A stretch of DNA of 55,928 bases from CAYTPI01 sp964439625. Its GTDB lineage: Bacteria > Chloroflexota > Anaerolineae > Aggregatilineales > UBA3940. The first letter of the stretch is position 1; each line of letters begins with the position of its first letter. Under the pieces are notes generated by a model. It had not been told where the DNA came from, did no database searches, and saw only the letters and a program-made list of their open reading frames with translations. Location: contig CAYTPI010000024.1 of the NCBI GenBank assembly GCA_964439625.1, positions 1 through 55,928 on the forward strand, given 5' to 3'. The position numbers were made by a program, and so were the translations under genes. This document shows positions 7,389 to 16,230 of the stretch, piece by piece.

Positions 7389-8197
7389 TGCCCAAAGCAA
7401 AGTCAACGCGGTTTGTTCCGCGAGCATTGTTTTGGCTAAGCCTGCTGCTGTTCGCAGCAGGCTTAGTTATCCAGTTGACTGCTCTTGTCAATGTTCAGCC
7501 CGGTATTCTGATTGGGGCTGGGCTAATTTCTCTCGCTCTAAACATTCTCTTGGGAGGCGATATCCTAATCGGCGGCGGTCTCCGAACCTTCTCAGCCCGT
7601 GGGCAGGTTGTCCGCAGCCTATTTGACGTGCAAACTGGGCTTTGCGACCTGAGTGTGGGCAAAGGCCCCAATGATCGTGTAGCCCTTATGCGCTACGGGC
7701 CGATGGGCCAGCCGACGTTTACCGTCACGGATGGGGTTGGGCACCTATCAATGCACCAATCTCTTAAGCGACCCAACATCGCGCATTGGCAAACAGGGCT
7801 GGCAGCCAACATCCTGTGGGATATTGCCGTATGCAGCAGTTCCGGGGATATCAACCTGAACCTAACCGACTTACGCGTCGAGCAGGTGTCTGCCCAGACA
7901 ACGCTCGGGCGCATTCAAGTTGCATGCCCACAGCGCGGCTATGTCACGCTTGATCTTCGGGCACAGTTGGGCCAAGTCGAAGTGGTGCTCCCTGAGTCTG
8001 AGGGAATTGGTGTCAAAATTGAGATCCGCCGTGGTCCGCTCTCATCGCTCACGTTTAAAACTGAGTCAGGTCGTCTGTTGGATGTTGGTGACAATATCTT
8101 CATGACAGCAGGCTATGACAATGCACAGGCTCATGTTGACATTTCGATCCGTTCCTCAATCGGCGATGTGATCATTTCAAAGCCGCCATCGCCTTAG
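7388..8197 (+). CDS. Membrane protein with LiaF-like (toastrack) C-terminal domain
   Basis: A 269-residue protein with two N-terminal membrane segments (ALFWLSLLLFAAGLVIQLTA and ILIGAGLISLALNILLGG) and a beta-rich remainder. The second half has regularly spaced glycines and short strands (DINLNLTDLRVEQVSAQTTL, VDISIRSSIGDVIISKP), resembling the LiaF/DUF2154 toastrack fold. Toastrack proteins act as envelope-stress sensors or scaffolds in other bacteria (family knowledge). The GTG start shares one base with the DUF4340 stop, so it belongs to the ABC operon. A link between the exporter and envelope sensing is inference. Confidence 0.6.
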   Translation: MPKAKSTRFVPRALFWLSLLLFAAGLVIQLTALVNVQPGILIGAGLISLALNILLGGDILIGGGLRTFSARGQVVRSLFDVQTGLCDLSVGKGPNDRVALMRYGPMGQPTFTVTDGVGHLSMHQSLKRPNIAHWQTGLAANILWDIAVCSSSGDINLNLTDLRVEQVSAQTTLGRIQVACPQRGYVTLDLRAQLGQVEVVLPESEGIGVKIEIRRGPLSSLTFKTESGRLLDVGDNIFMTAGYDNAQAHVDISIRSSIGDVIISKPPSP

Positions 8198-8339
8198 CAC
8201 CATTGGCAGCATCTTGCCCCTTCAGCGTACACGCCATTCCTTGCCTTGGTCGATTGCGCTCTCAACGGTACCTCAGTAATATGAAGCTATATGCTGACGG
8301 TCAAAGAGATATACTGACCACCTTTTTTGGAGGAGAATA

Positions 8340-9716
8340 GTGCCTAAGCAACTACGTTCGCAGCCCATCATGCCGTTTTGGGTATTTGCAATCTTCATTT
8401 TGGCAGCCTTGGCCTGTAACGCGCCGGGCGTTGGCGGCAATGTTGATGAATTAACCCCAACACCTGCCACCACCCCAACACCCGTCGTTGCTGCCGAAAC
8501 TGACGACGAAGAAGAGGAAGAAACGCCAGAAGAAACCGAAGAAGAACCGGAAGAAGAGGCAACCTCAGAACCAACGCCTGTCCCTGAAGATACCGGTGAT
8601 GGCAGTAGTACGGAGGGCGGTGGCTTCAACATGGCCTTTGTTCAGGATGTCAACGTGCCTGATGGCACCCGTTTCGACGCTGGCACACAGTTTGATAAGA
8701 CTTGGCGCGTCCGCAACAATGGTTCAGTCGCATGGTCTCAGGGCACACAGTTGGTGTACCTGCGCGGCAATCAATTGGGTGGGCCAGGCGCTGTCACTGT
8801 TCCACCGACTGCTGTGAACAACGTCATTGATGTTACTGTTTCACTTACCGCACCGAGCAACAACGGTGAATACCAAAGTTATTGGCGTCTGCGCGAACCG
8901 GGTGGTCAGTTTTTTGGCCCAGAGGTCTTTGTGATCATTGAAGTTGCCAACAGCGACAGCGATGACAACGGTGACGACAATGACAACGGTGACAACGAGC
9001 AGTCCGCTGATGGCCCTGACCTTGTCATCCGGAGCTTCCGTACCCTCGATGAACCCGAAGCCAACCAAGAGTTTGAGTTGGAGATCATCGTCAAGAACGA
9101 GGGCAATCAAACAGCAGCGGAGTCGGTATTGCAACTTGACATCGAAGGGGCAGACGACCCAACGTTTGAAACGCCTGAGTTAGGCGCAGGGGAAGAAGCC
9201 ACCATTACGCCGGAGATCACCCTAGAAGACGAACAAACCTATAAGATGACAGCCGCAGCCGACATCGACGGTGATGTTACTGAAACAAACGAAGGCAACA
9301 ATGCTGCCATTATTGAGGTAGAAGTCGGTGAAGGGATCGACGTGCTCGAAAGCGGCAGTTTAGATATTGAAGCCAATGACTGTGTGGACTTCGATGTCGG
9401 AAACGAAGGGGCCTGTGGCGGTGATAGTGACGTCCTTTGGTTTGTAGATACCGGCGACCCTGACGAGCGCGAACTGCGCGTAGAAGATGATGCACGCATC
9501 GCTGTCTACGGAACAGGTCAACCGTCTTATGATGACTGCAAGTCGTCAGGGTTGGACAACAATCCAATTGGTGCCGACACCGATGACAATGATATACCGG
9601 ATGGCACTTACGTTTGCTTTGAAACCGATCAAGACAATATCGGCTATTTCTTGGTTGATGACTATGATGATACCCTCGAAGTTAACTACCTCACATGGGA
9701 CGAGGCAGCAACCTAA
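8340..9716 (+). CDS. Surface lipoprotein with NBR1-Ig-like and CARDB domains
   Basis: A 458-residue secreted lipoprotein. The signal peptide ends in a lipobox (AALAC, Cys about residue 29), followed by a Thr/Pro/Glu-rich linker (residues 38-95). Next come an NBR1-Ig-like domain (FNMAFVQDVNVPDGTRF ... KTWRVRNNGSVAWSQGTQL, about 98-200), an Asp/Asn-rich spacer, a CARDB-type domain (DLVIRSFRTLDEPEANQEF, about 225-330) and a final 120-residue acidic, Cys-containing domain not recognised. Such folds are usual in bacterial adhesive or cell-wall-associated proteins. The GTG start follows GGAGGAG by 4-5 nt. Confidence 0.8.
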   Translation: MPKQLRSQPIMPFWVFAIFILAALACNAPGVGGNVDELTPTPATTPTPVVAAETDDEEEEETPEETEEEPEEEATSEPTPVPEDTGDGSSTEGGGFNMAFVQDVNVPDGTRFDAGTQFDKTWRVRNNGSVAWSQGTQLVYLRGNQLGGPGAVTVPPTAVNNVIDVTVSLTAPSNNGEYQSYWRLREPGGQFFGPEVFVIIEVANSDSDDNGDDNDNGDNEQSADGPDLVIRSFRTLDEPEANQEFELEIIVKNEGNQTAAESVLQLDIEGADDPTFETPELGAGEEATITPEITLEDEQTYKMTAAADIDGDVTETNEGNNAAIIEVEVGEGIDVLESGSLDIEANDCVDFDVGNEGACGGDSDVLWFVDTGDPDERELRVEDDARIAVYGTGQPSYDDCKSSGLDNNPIGADTDDNDIPDGTYVCFETDQDNIGYFLVDDYDDTLEVNYLTWDEAAT

Positions 9717-9753
9717 CTTCTATGAGCCGATCCATGAGCCGATCAATAATTTA

Positions 9754-9800
9754 CTCACAGAAAAAGCATCGTTTTGGAGCGACGATGCTCTTTCTGTGAG
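9754..9800. repeat. Long inverted repeat (18-bp stem) between two genes
   Basis: Arms 9754-9771 and 9783-9800 pair over 18 bp with one mismatch and an 11-nt loop. The hairpin follows the lipoprotein stop by 37 nt, so it probably stabilises or ends that transcript. There is no T run after it, unlike a canonical intrinsic terminator. Just before it, ATGAGCCGATC occurs twice in tandem (about 9722-9744). Confidence 0.7.
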
Positions 9801-9879
9801 AGTCAAAACTGGTCAATTATAAAACCGTATTATCATATACTTAACCTTGTCTATCCTCACCCAGTTGGAGAGAAGCATA

Positions 9880-10593
9880 ATGTCAGATAATCAAGCACCA
9901 CAGCGCCCAGACATGCAGTCCATCCCAACGATTGGGATTGTCCTAGGCGTTTTACTGATCGCCGTCATTGGCTACTTGATCATCAATACGCTGCTCGATG
10001 CCACACAGCCCGCCCGCGAACTACCCAGCGCAGTTGCCACGGATGTCAATGAGATTCTCAACCCAACCCCGACTATCTTTGCTGACCCCGTGACGGTCAT
10101 CCGGCAGGTGCGGCAACTTAGCCGCTTGGAGACGTCCTCTTACACGGTTGAAAAAGTCATTACCGCTGAGAGCGGCGTCGGGGAAGGGTTGCAGTTCCTA
10201 TTTGGGGATGAACTGCTGCTGGTTGCACAAGGTGAGGTGATTGCTGGCGTTGACCTTGCACTGATCGGGGATGAGGACATTCAAGTGGCGGATGAAACCG
10301 TCTTCATTACGGTACCAGCCGCTGAAATTTTTGTTGCCACGCTGGACAACGAAGAAACCTACGTTTACGACCGCCAAACAGGCTTACTCACGCGCCAACA
10401 GATTGACCTAGAAACCCAAGCCCGGCAAGAAGCAGAGCGTGTTATTCTAGAGGCCGCCATTGAAGACGGCATTTTGCGTCAAGCGCAAGGTAATGCCGAG
10501 CAAACGCTCGAATCGCTGCTGTTGGGGCTAGGTTTCGAGGAAGTCGTCTTCCTCACGGCGACGCCCACACCCGATCAAGAGCGAGGGGATTGA
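9880..10593 (+). CDS. DUF4230 domain membrane-anchored protein
   Basis: A 237-residue protein with one N-terminal membrane anchor (IGIVLGVLLIAVIGYLIINT) and an extracytoplasmic DUF4230 domain. Visible elements are IRQVRQLSRLETSSYTVEK, a central LVAQGEVIAGVDLALI strand pair, and the C-terminal helix with ARQEAERVILEAAIEDGIL. DUF4230 proteins are of unknown function and somewhat resemble SPFH-type assembly domains at the C-terminus. ATG 9880 follows GGAGAG; a longer frame from 9847 lacks a site. It lies 10 nt ahead of the AI-2E family permease, probably in one operon. Confidence 0.75.
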   Translation: MSDNQAPQRPDMQSIPTIGIVLGVLLIAVIGYLIINTLLDATQPARELPSAVATDVNEILNPTPTIFADPVTVIRQVRQLSRLETSSYTVEKVITAESGVGEGLQFLFGDELLLVAQGEVIAGVDLALIGDEDIQVADETVFITVPAAEIFVATLDNEETYVYDRQTGLLTRQQIDLETQARQEAERVILEAAIEDGILRQAQGNAEQTLESLLLGLGFEEVVFLTATPTPDQERGD

Positions 10594-10603
10594 GGAACAC
10601 GCT

Positions 10604-11815
10604 ATGACAGAAGTTAGCTACAGCGAATATATTCGGCGGGTTGTTGCTACAGTTGCAATCATTGTGGCTGCGGTCGCGCTGGTATTTTTGATTGTGCGGT
10701 TGACGCCCGTTTTGTTGTTGGTTTTTACTGCCTGGGTTATTTCAGAAGCACTGGATATCCCGGTACGCTACTTTCAAAAGCACGGTATGTCCCGTGGGTT
10801 TGCTATTGCTCTGACGCTTGTTATTGCAACAATTTTGTTAACGCTGCTCGGGTTGACGATCTTCCCGCCGCTTGCCTCCCAGATCGTCGAAGTGCTGGCG
10901 GAACTGCCGGCAGCCGGACGCATCGCCGTCGAGAATTACAATGAGTTCCGAAACGCCAGCCCTGTGATTGCCCAAGCACTGCCGGCATTTACTTCAGCAC
11001 AGTACGAGGCCCTACTTGCAGGCACCGTCCCTGAGGTCAGCACAGACGAAACCCTTGACCCCAGTGTCATCACTAACTTGCTGAACCAGGCAGGCGGAGC
11101 AGCTCTACCATTGCTGGGGAACGTGGGCGGCTTCTTCTCCTCTTCTGTGACCAACCTCGTTGTCTTGGTGTTCATCATGCTGTTTATTTTGATTGAGCCA
11201 CTGACTTACTACCAAGGTGTGGTAGCAATCTTCCCGCGCAATGCGGAAGCGCGTGTGATTGAGGTATTGAACCAAATTCGGCAGGTCATCGTTGATTGGC
11301 TCAAGACACTCGCCGTCTCCATCACGTTCACCGGTGGTTCGATTGCACTCATCCTAGGCATATTTCTACAGATACCCAACGCCGGCGCCTTGGGGGCCTT
11401 GGCAGGTATCGCCTCAGTGATCCCAACCATTGGCCCCACGTTGGCAATCATCCCTGTGATCATCTTCGCGGCGACAGAGGGCCCCGTCCGTCTTTTGCTC
11501 GCTGTTTTGCTGTATATGAGTGTTGGGTTCATACAAGATAGGCTGGTAGGCCCTTACGTCGTCAAATACCAGATGCGTATCCCAGCGGCAGCGGTGCTCG
11601 TGTTTCAAGTGATCGCCGTGACCTTACTGGGCTTTCTTGGTATTTTGCTGGCAGTACCACTGCTGTCAATCATCATTGTGATTGTCCGCGAGGCGTTCAT
11701 CTTCGACACACTCGGCAAGAAAGATCGTCTGCCCGTTCTGGCGGACACCAACCGCAAACTGGCACTCACAGATTATGACCCAACCCCATTCGTTGATGAA
11801 GAGGAAGAGGGCTAA
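10604..11815 (+). CDS. AI-2E family transporter (PerM-like)
   Basis: A 403-residue polytopic protein with the family layout. There is an N-terminal hairpin of membrane segments (AIIVAAVALVFLIVRLTPVLLLVFTAW in outline), a third segment, a soluble loop of about 100 residues (residues 100-180), then five more segments including FTGGSIALILGIFLQIPNAG and a VGPYV motif before the last pair. AI-2E proteins export small molecules or act as Na/H antiporters; the name does not prove autoinducer transport. The gene converges on and overlaps by four bases the glycosyltransferase gene on the other strand. Confidence 0.88.
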   Translation: MTEVSYSEYIRRVVATVAIIVAAVALVFLIVRLTPVLLLVFTAWVISEALDIPVRYFQKHGMSRGFAIALTLVIATILLTLLGLTIFPPLASQIVEVLAELPAAGRIAVENYNEFRNASPVIAQALPAFTSAQYEALLAGTVPEVSTDETLDPSVITNLLNQAGGAALPLLGNVGGFFSSSVTNLVVLVFIMLFILIEPLTYYQGVVAIFPRNAEARVIEVLNQIRQVIVDWLKTLAVSITFTGGSIALILGIFLQIPNAGALGALAGIASVIPTIGPTLAIIPVIIFAATEGPVRLLLAVLLYMSVGFIQDRLVGPYVVKYQMRIPAAAVLVFQVIAVTLLGFLGILLAVPLLSIIIVIVREAFIFDTLGKKDRLPVLADTNRKLALTDYDPTPFVDEEEEG

Positions 11816-12933
11816 CGGTGCGCAATCTGCAACAACTTAGGGACAACGGTCTTGGCGAACAGCGGTTCAGGCTGAGGCTGTGGCTGATACTGCCACCATG
11901 GTCGGTTGGCGATGCGCAGCACCGTCTCGGCGATTGCATCTGGTTCTAATTGATGAAACAGCAGGTTGCTGTGGGTTGCCGTCAATGCGCGTAGATTGTT
12001 GAACTGATCATCGTTGGAAGCCCGCAGCGGAATACAGATCGCCGGGACGCCCAACGCAGCCAGTTCTGTACGAGTATTGTACCCACTACGCGTGATCGTC
12101 AGGTTTGCGCTGGCGTACAGTGCCCGCAAATGGACTTCAAAGTCACGCACGTCCAGCCTACCATGCTCAAAAACTGCATACGGATCAGGATGGCTGTGCA
12201 GCGGCCCGGTGATCAGCATCACTTGGAAGGGCGGCATCTGTGGATCGGCTTGCTTCAAGCCGCGCAAAACCAGTTCAAAGAAGCGATCATACGTCGAAAG
12301 ATGGCTGGTACCGCCACCATTCGCAATCACAATCGTAAAGCGTTGCTCATCAAGCGCGCAGCGCTGCTTTAGCTCTGTGATGCGTTCTGGCCCGCCCAGT
12401 GACCGCATCAGTGGGCCACCATAGACCACTTTCTCCATATCGATGATCCAAGGTAGGTCAGGGTCGTCGATCTCACTTTCTTCATAGGGGAAAATGAACA
12501 GTTCAAACGGTTGGAACATCTCCGAATATCGTGCTAACTGCTGAGACAGCATCCCACTACGGTATAACGATACCACTTCTGGTACACCATATTCAATTGC
12601 AACAGCATGCAGACGAGGCGGCACGAACGTATCAAAGAGGATCAGTGACGGGGCATGAGCGGTCACAATTTGGCGAAAGAATGCTTCATGCGCACCCCAT
12701 GCGGCTGGATTGATGCGCCTGCCCTGCCAACGCTCATCGTAGGTCAGCGCGTCGGTGGGGGGCATCAGATAGTAAGGGAAGGGGTAGGCATCCAACAGGC
12801 GCGAGTCGATTACCTCACTAAGGATGACGATGGGTATCTCAGCATCTTGTGCTCGGATTTGTTCTGCCATTGCCAAGCAGTAGCTGGTGTGCCCCAAGCC
12901 GACACTGGTCGGCGCATAGATTAGAATAGTCAT
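11812..12933 (-). CDS. Glycosyltransferase, MurG/GT28-like (second of a tandem pair)
   Basis: A 373-residue cytosolic GT-B glycosyltransferase. The N-terminal domain starts ILIYAPTSVGLGHTSYCLAM, with the Gly-His loop seen in MurG and related enzymes. The C-terminal nucleotide-sugar domain has IVIANGGGTSHL, LTITRSGYNTRTELAALGVP and IPLRASNDDQFNN. Donor and acceptor cannot be told from sequence. The ATG overlaps the stop of the upstream paralogue (ATGA). The pair shares the same architecture and many motif residues, so it arose by tandem duplication. Confidence 0.82.
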   Translation of the reverse strand: MTILIYAPTSVGLGHTSYCLAMAEQIRAQDAEIPIVILSEVIDSRLLDAYPFPYYLMPPTDALTYDERWQGRRINPAAWGAHEAFFRQIVTAHAPSLILFDTFVPPRLHAVAIEYGVPEVVSLYRSGMLSQQLARYSEMFQPFELFIFPYEESEIDDPDLPWIIDMEKVVYGGPLMRSLGGPERITELKQRCALDEQRFTIVIANGGGTSHLSTYDRFFELVLRGLKQADPQMPPFQVMLITGPLHSHPDPYAVFEHGRLDVRDFEVHLRALYASANLTITRSGYNTRTELAALGVPAICIPLRASNDDQFNNLRALTATHSNLLFHQLEPDAIAETVLRIANRPWWQYQPQPQPEPLFAKTVVPKLLQIAHR

Positions 12934-14063
12934 TTAGCATCCGCCAAATCCAGCAGCAGGGGCACAACCTCCCGCGCAAGGCGCGACTCTTGCTCTAACA
13001 GCGGCGCATACTGCCAGCGCTCTTGTTGAACTTGAGCCAACACAGCTGCAGCGATTGCACCAACGCTGAGTTCACCGACTGTGATGTTGGGCGCCTGGCG
13101 AGCGATGGTCTGCAATTGCAGCGATTGATTATCTTGCGAGCGGCGCAGCGGAATACTAAGAGCCGGCGTGCCGATACGTGCCAGTTCAGATCGCGTGTTG
13201 TAACCCCCTCGGGTGATCGCCATCTGTGCCAGTGTGTACAACCCAGTCAGGTGCGCTTCAAATGATTTCATCGTCAGCCGTCCATTGTCTAAGTCAGGGC
13301 GTGGCACGGGGTAAGCATGCAGCGGCCCACTGATCACAATCAGATGATACGGTGGCATCTGTGCGTCTATCTGCTGAAAAGCCTTCAATACTGTTTCAAG
13401 GTAATAATCGTAGTCCGACTTGAGAAGCAGCGGACTAATGCCGCCGCCGTTGCTCACGACGATGATGAAACGAGCTGCGTCTAGTCTATAGCGTTGGCGT
13501 AACGCCTCACGTTGTTCTGTATCAGGTATCGGGCGCGTCACAGGCCCAGCATAGACGATCTTCTCAGGGTCAATCACCCATTCGAGGTCTGGCTCGTTGA
13601 TTTCGTATTCGTCATGCGGGAAGATAATTAGATCGAGGTCTGTGAAAAAATCATGCCCGCGCGTCATCATGTCGAGCATATCGGGGCGGCTGCGTAACAC
13701 CATTACTTCTCGCGCATCTGTTTGCTGCACCATCTGGTGTAGTTCACGCTCGTAGAAGGTGTCGAACACCACCAGCGACGGCTTATGCGCCGCAAGCAGG
13801 GATTGAAACATGCCATAATGTACCTGCCACGCTGCCTTGTTGACGCCACCAGCTTGCCAGCGCTGTTCATACGTCAGTATGTCGGCAGCGGGTAGGAGAT
13901 AGTACGGGTAGGGATACGCTTCGAGCAGGCACGCATTAGGCAGTTCACTGCTGATAATAATCGGCAAGTCCGGTGATTGGGCGCGCAAAGCCTCAGCGAT
14001 TGCTAGTGCGCGGCTCACATGCCCAAGCCCGATGCTCGTTGGCGCATGAAATAGAACCGTCAT
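12930..14063 (-). CDS. Glycosyltransferase, MurG/GT28-like (first of a tandem pair)
   Basis: A 377-residue paralogue of the following gene. It has the opening VLFHAPTSIGLGHVSRALAI, a middle DLDLIIFPHDEYEINEPDLE segment matching the same site in its neighbour, and the donor-binding half with IVVSNGGGISPLL, MAITRGGYNTRSELARIGTP and IPLRRSQDNQSLQ. The two genes form a translationally coupled pair transcribed away from ligA. A heteromeric or sequential action of the two enzymes is possible but is inference. Confidence 0.82.
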   Translation of the reverse strand: MTVLFHAPTSIGLGHVSRALAIAEALRAQSPDLPIIISSELPNACLLEAYPYPYYLLPAADILTYEQRWQAGGVNKAAWQVHYGMFQSLLAAHKPSLVVFDTFYERELHQMVQQTDAREVMVLRSRPDMLDMMTRGHDFFTDLDLIIFPHDEYEINEPDLEWVIDPEKIVYAGPVTRPIPDTEQREALRQRYRLDAARFIIVVSNGGGISPLLLKSDYDYYLETVLKAFQQIDAQMPPYHLIVISGPLHAYPVPRPDLDNGRLTMKSFEAHLTGLYTLAQMAITRGGYNTRSELARIGTPALSIPLRRSQDNQSLQLQTIARQAPNITVGELSVGAIAAAVLAQVQQERWQYAPLLEQESRLAREVVPLLLDLADAK

Positions 14064-14195
14064 CCAGGGGTTTCTCCTTCTCCCGCACCATTCTACTAAA
14101 TCCGACAGTCTACAAACAGCGAAGCATGCGCATTCAGTTTATAATCTTGGCAACGGTGGAACCTGATCAAACGCAAGCCGAGACGACCCAATGCT

Positions 14196-16220
14196 ATGAC
14201 TGAAACAAACAAGCTCGCCTTACGTGCCGCGGAACTCCGAGAGCAGCTTAACGATCATATTTATCGCTACTATGTGCTTGCCTCACCAGCGATTACTGAT
14301 GGGGAGTACGATCAGCTTTTCCACGAACTCAAGCGCATCGAAGAAGAATACCCTGAGCTGTTAACACCTGACTCACCAACGCAGCGGGTCGGTGGCGAAC
14401 CACGCAGCAATCTCCCAAAAGTACAGCATACAGTCCCCGTACTGAGCCTATCGAATGCCTTCAGCACTGACGATCTGTACGCTTGGCGCGAGCGGATCCG
14501 AAAGCTGCTGCCTGAAGATACCGACCTCACCTATATGCTAGAGCCAAAGCTGGACGGTCTTTCCATTGTGTTGACGTATGAGGATGGTATTTTTGTTCAA
14601 GGGGCGACGCGCGGTAATGGGGAAATCGGCGAAGACGTAACGCCCAACTTGCGGACGATCTACGGACTGCCGCTCAGCATCCCCGTCACAGATGACGGCC
14701 CACCTGCACCACCGCGGCTGGTTGTGCGAGGCGAAGTATTCTTCCGGGTGCCCGCCTTTGAAGCGCTTAACAAGCGTCGCATTGAGGCGGGCGAGCAGCC
14801 ATTTGTCAACCCACGGAACGCTGCATCGGGTGCGCTGCGCCAACTTGACCCTAAGATCACCGCTGACCGCCCGCTAGAGATCGTCTGTTACGACATCCTT
14901 GATGCTGAGGGCGATTTTCCTGAAACACAATCCGGGGTGTTGCAATACCTTGCCGACCTCGGTTTCCCCGTCATGCTGGCGTACAGTCAGCACTTTACCG
15001 AGCTTGATGCCCTGCTCGAAGCGATAAACGACTGGGAAACACGCCGCAAAAAGATCGACTTTGAGATTGACGGCCTTGTGATTAAAGTTGATGATCTGAC
15101 CACACGTACCGAACTCGGTTTCGTCGGCAAAGACCCGCGTGGCATGACGGCCTTCAAGTTTCCCGCGGAAGAACGCACCACCAAACTATTGGACGTGGGT
15201 GTCAATGTGGGGCGAACGGGTATGCTGATCCCGTATGCCATTCTCGAACCTGTCGAGGTTAGCGGCGTAACCGTCAAACAAGCGACGCTGCATAACTTCG
15301 ACGATGTAGAGAAAAAAGATATTCGCATTGGCGATACGGTGATCGTCAAGCGCTCAGGCGAGGTCATTCCATACGTGGTCGGCCCTGTCGCTGATCTACG
15401 TGATGGCAGCGAAACGCCCATCAGGCCGCCAGAGCGCTGCCCCTATTCGGATACGCCAATTGTTCGGGCCGAGGGTGAAGTTGCCTATTATTGCCCAGAC
15501 AAGTCCTGCACGGAACGCCTCGCTAGGGCCATCGAATGGTTTGTTTCGCGCCCAGCGCTAGACATCGACGGCTTCGGCGAGCGGATTGCCCGGCAGTTGA
15601 TCACTAACGACCTCATTCAGGATGTTGCTGACATCTACTTCTTACAGAAAGACGACTTGGTTGCCCTAGAGAAGTTCGGCGAAAAACGCGCAGATAACCT
15701 GCTACAAGCCATTGATGCCAGTCGCTCGCAACCACTGCCGCGTGTAATTACGGCCTTAGGTATCAAAGGGGTTGGCAACACCAACGCCGCCCTGCTGACA
15801 GCATTCTACCCCTCACTAGAGGCTCTGGCAGAGGCCACCCAAGAAGAGCTTGAGGCAATCGAAGGGTTGGGGCCGATTATCGCCGAGTCTATCGTCGAAT
15901 TTTTCGCTGATGAGGCTAATCTACAAACCATTGAGCGCCTGCGCGAGGCGGGCGTCCAGTTAGAGGCTGAGGAACAAACGCTGGCCTCAACGCGCTTTGA
16001 GGGGCTAACCTTTGTATTAACAGGCACGCTGCCTACGCTCAGCCGTAGCCAGGCCAAAGACTTAATTGAGGCCAATGGCGGACGAGTTACCGGGAGCGTT
16101 TCAAAGAACACCAGCTACGTTCTGGCAGGTGAATCACCTGGGAGCAAATTGGAGCAAGCCCGCGAGCGCGGCATCTCTATTATTGATGAGGCAGAATTCC
16201 GCACGCTATTAGAAAGCTAA
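14196..16220 (+). CDS. ligA: NAD-dependent DNA ligase
   Basis: Seals nicks in DNA during replication and repair using NAD. The 674-residue length is normal. Domains in order are Ia (YYVLASPAITDGEYD), adenylation domain with the KxDG motif (LEPKLDGLSI, Lys about residue 117), OB fold, zinc finger, HhH repeats (FGEKRADNLLQAI, GLGPIIAESIVEFF) and a C-terminal BRCT domain (FVLTGTLPTLSRSQAKDLIE). The zinc finger has lost one of four ligands: the usual CPxC is CPYS, while the later two Cys are kept. The start is the ATG at 14196; a TATAAT at 14140-14145 may be its -10. Confidence 0.96.
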   Translation: MTETNKLALRAAELREQLNDHIYRYYVLASPAITDGEYDQLFHELKRIEEEYPELLTPDSPTQRVGGEPRSNLPKVQHTVPVLSLSNAFSTDDLYAWRERIRKLLPEDTDLTYMLEPKLDGLSIVLTYEDGIFVQGATRGNGEIGEDVTPNLRTIYGLPLSIPVTDDGPPAPPRLVVRGEVFFRVPAFEALNKRRIEAGEQPFVNPRNAASGALRQLDPKITADRPLEIVCYDILDAEGDFPETQSGVLQYLADLGFPVMLAYSQHFTELDALLEAINDWETRRKKIDFEIDGLVIKVDDLTTRTELGFVGKDPRGMTAFKFPAEERTTKLLDVGVNVGRTGMLIPYAILEPVEVSGVTVKQATLHNFDDVEKKDIRIGDTVIVKRSGEVIPYVVGPVADLRDGSETPIRPPERCPYSDTPIVRAEGEVAYYCPDKSCTERLARAIEWFVSRPALDIDGFGERIARQLITNDLIQDVADIYFLQKDDLVALEKFGEKRADNLLQAIDASRSQPLPRVITALGIKGVGNTNAALLTAFYPSLEALAEATQEELEAIEGLGPIIAESIVEFFADEANLQTIERLREAGVQLEAEEQTLASTRFEGLTFVLTGTLPTLSRSQAKDLIEANGGRVTGSVSKNTSYVLAGESPGSKLEQARERGISIIDEAEFRTLLES

Positions 16221-16230
16221 CTACCACACC

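Noticed and set aside
10604..11815. Quorum-sensing exporter
   Set aside because: AI-2E family membership does not establish autoinducer export, and no luxS or sensor gene is in the window.
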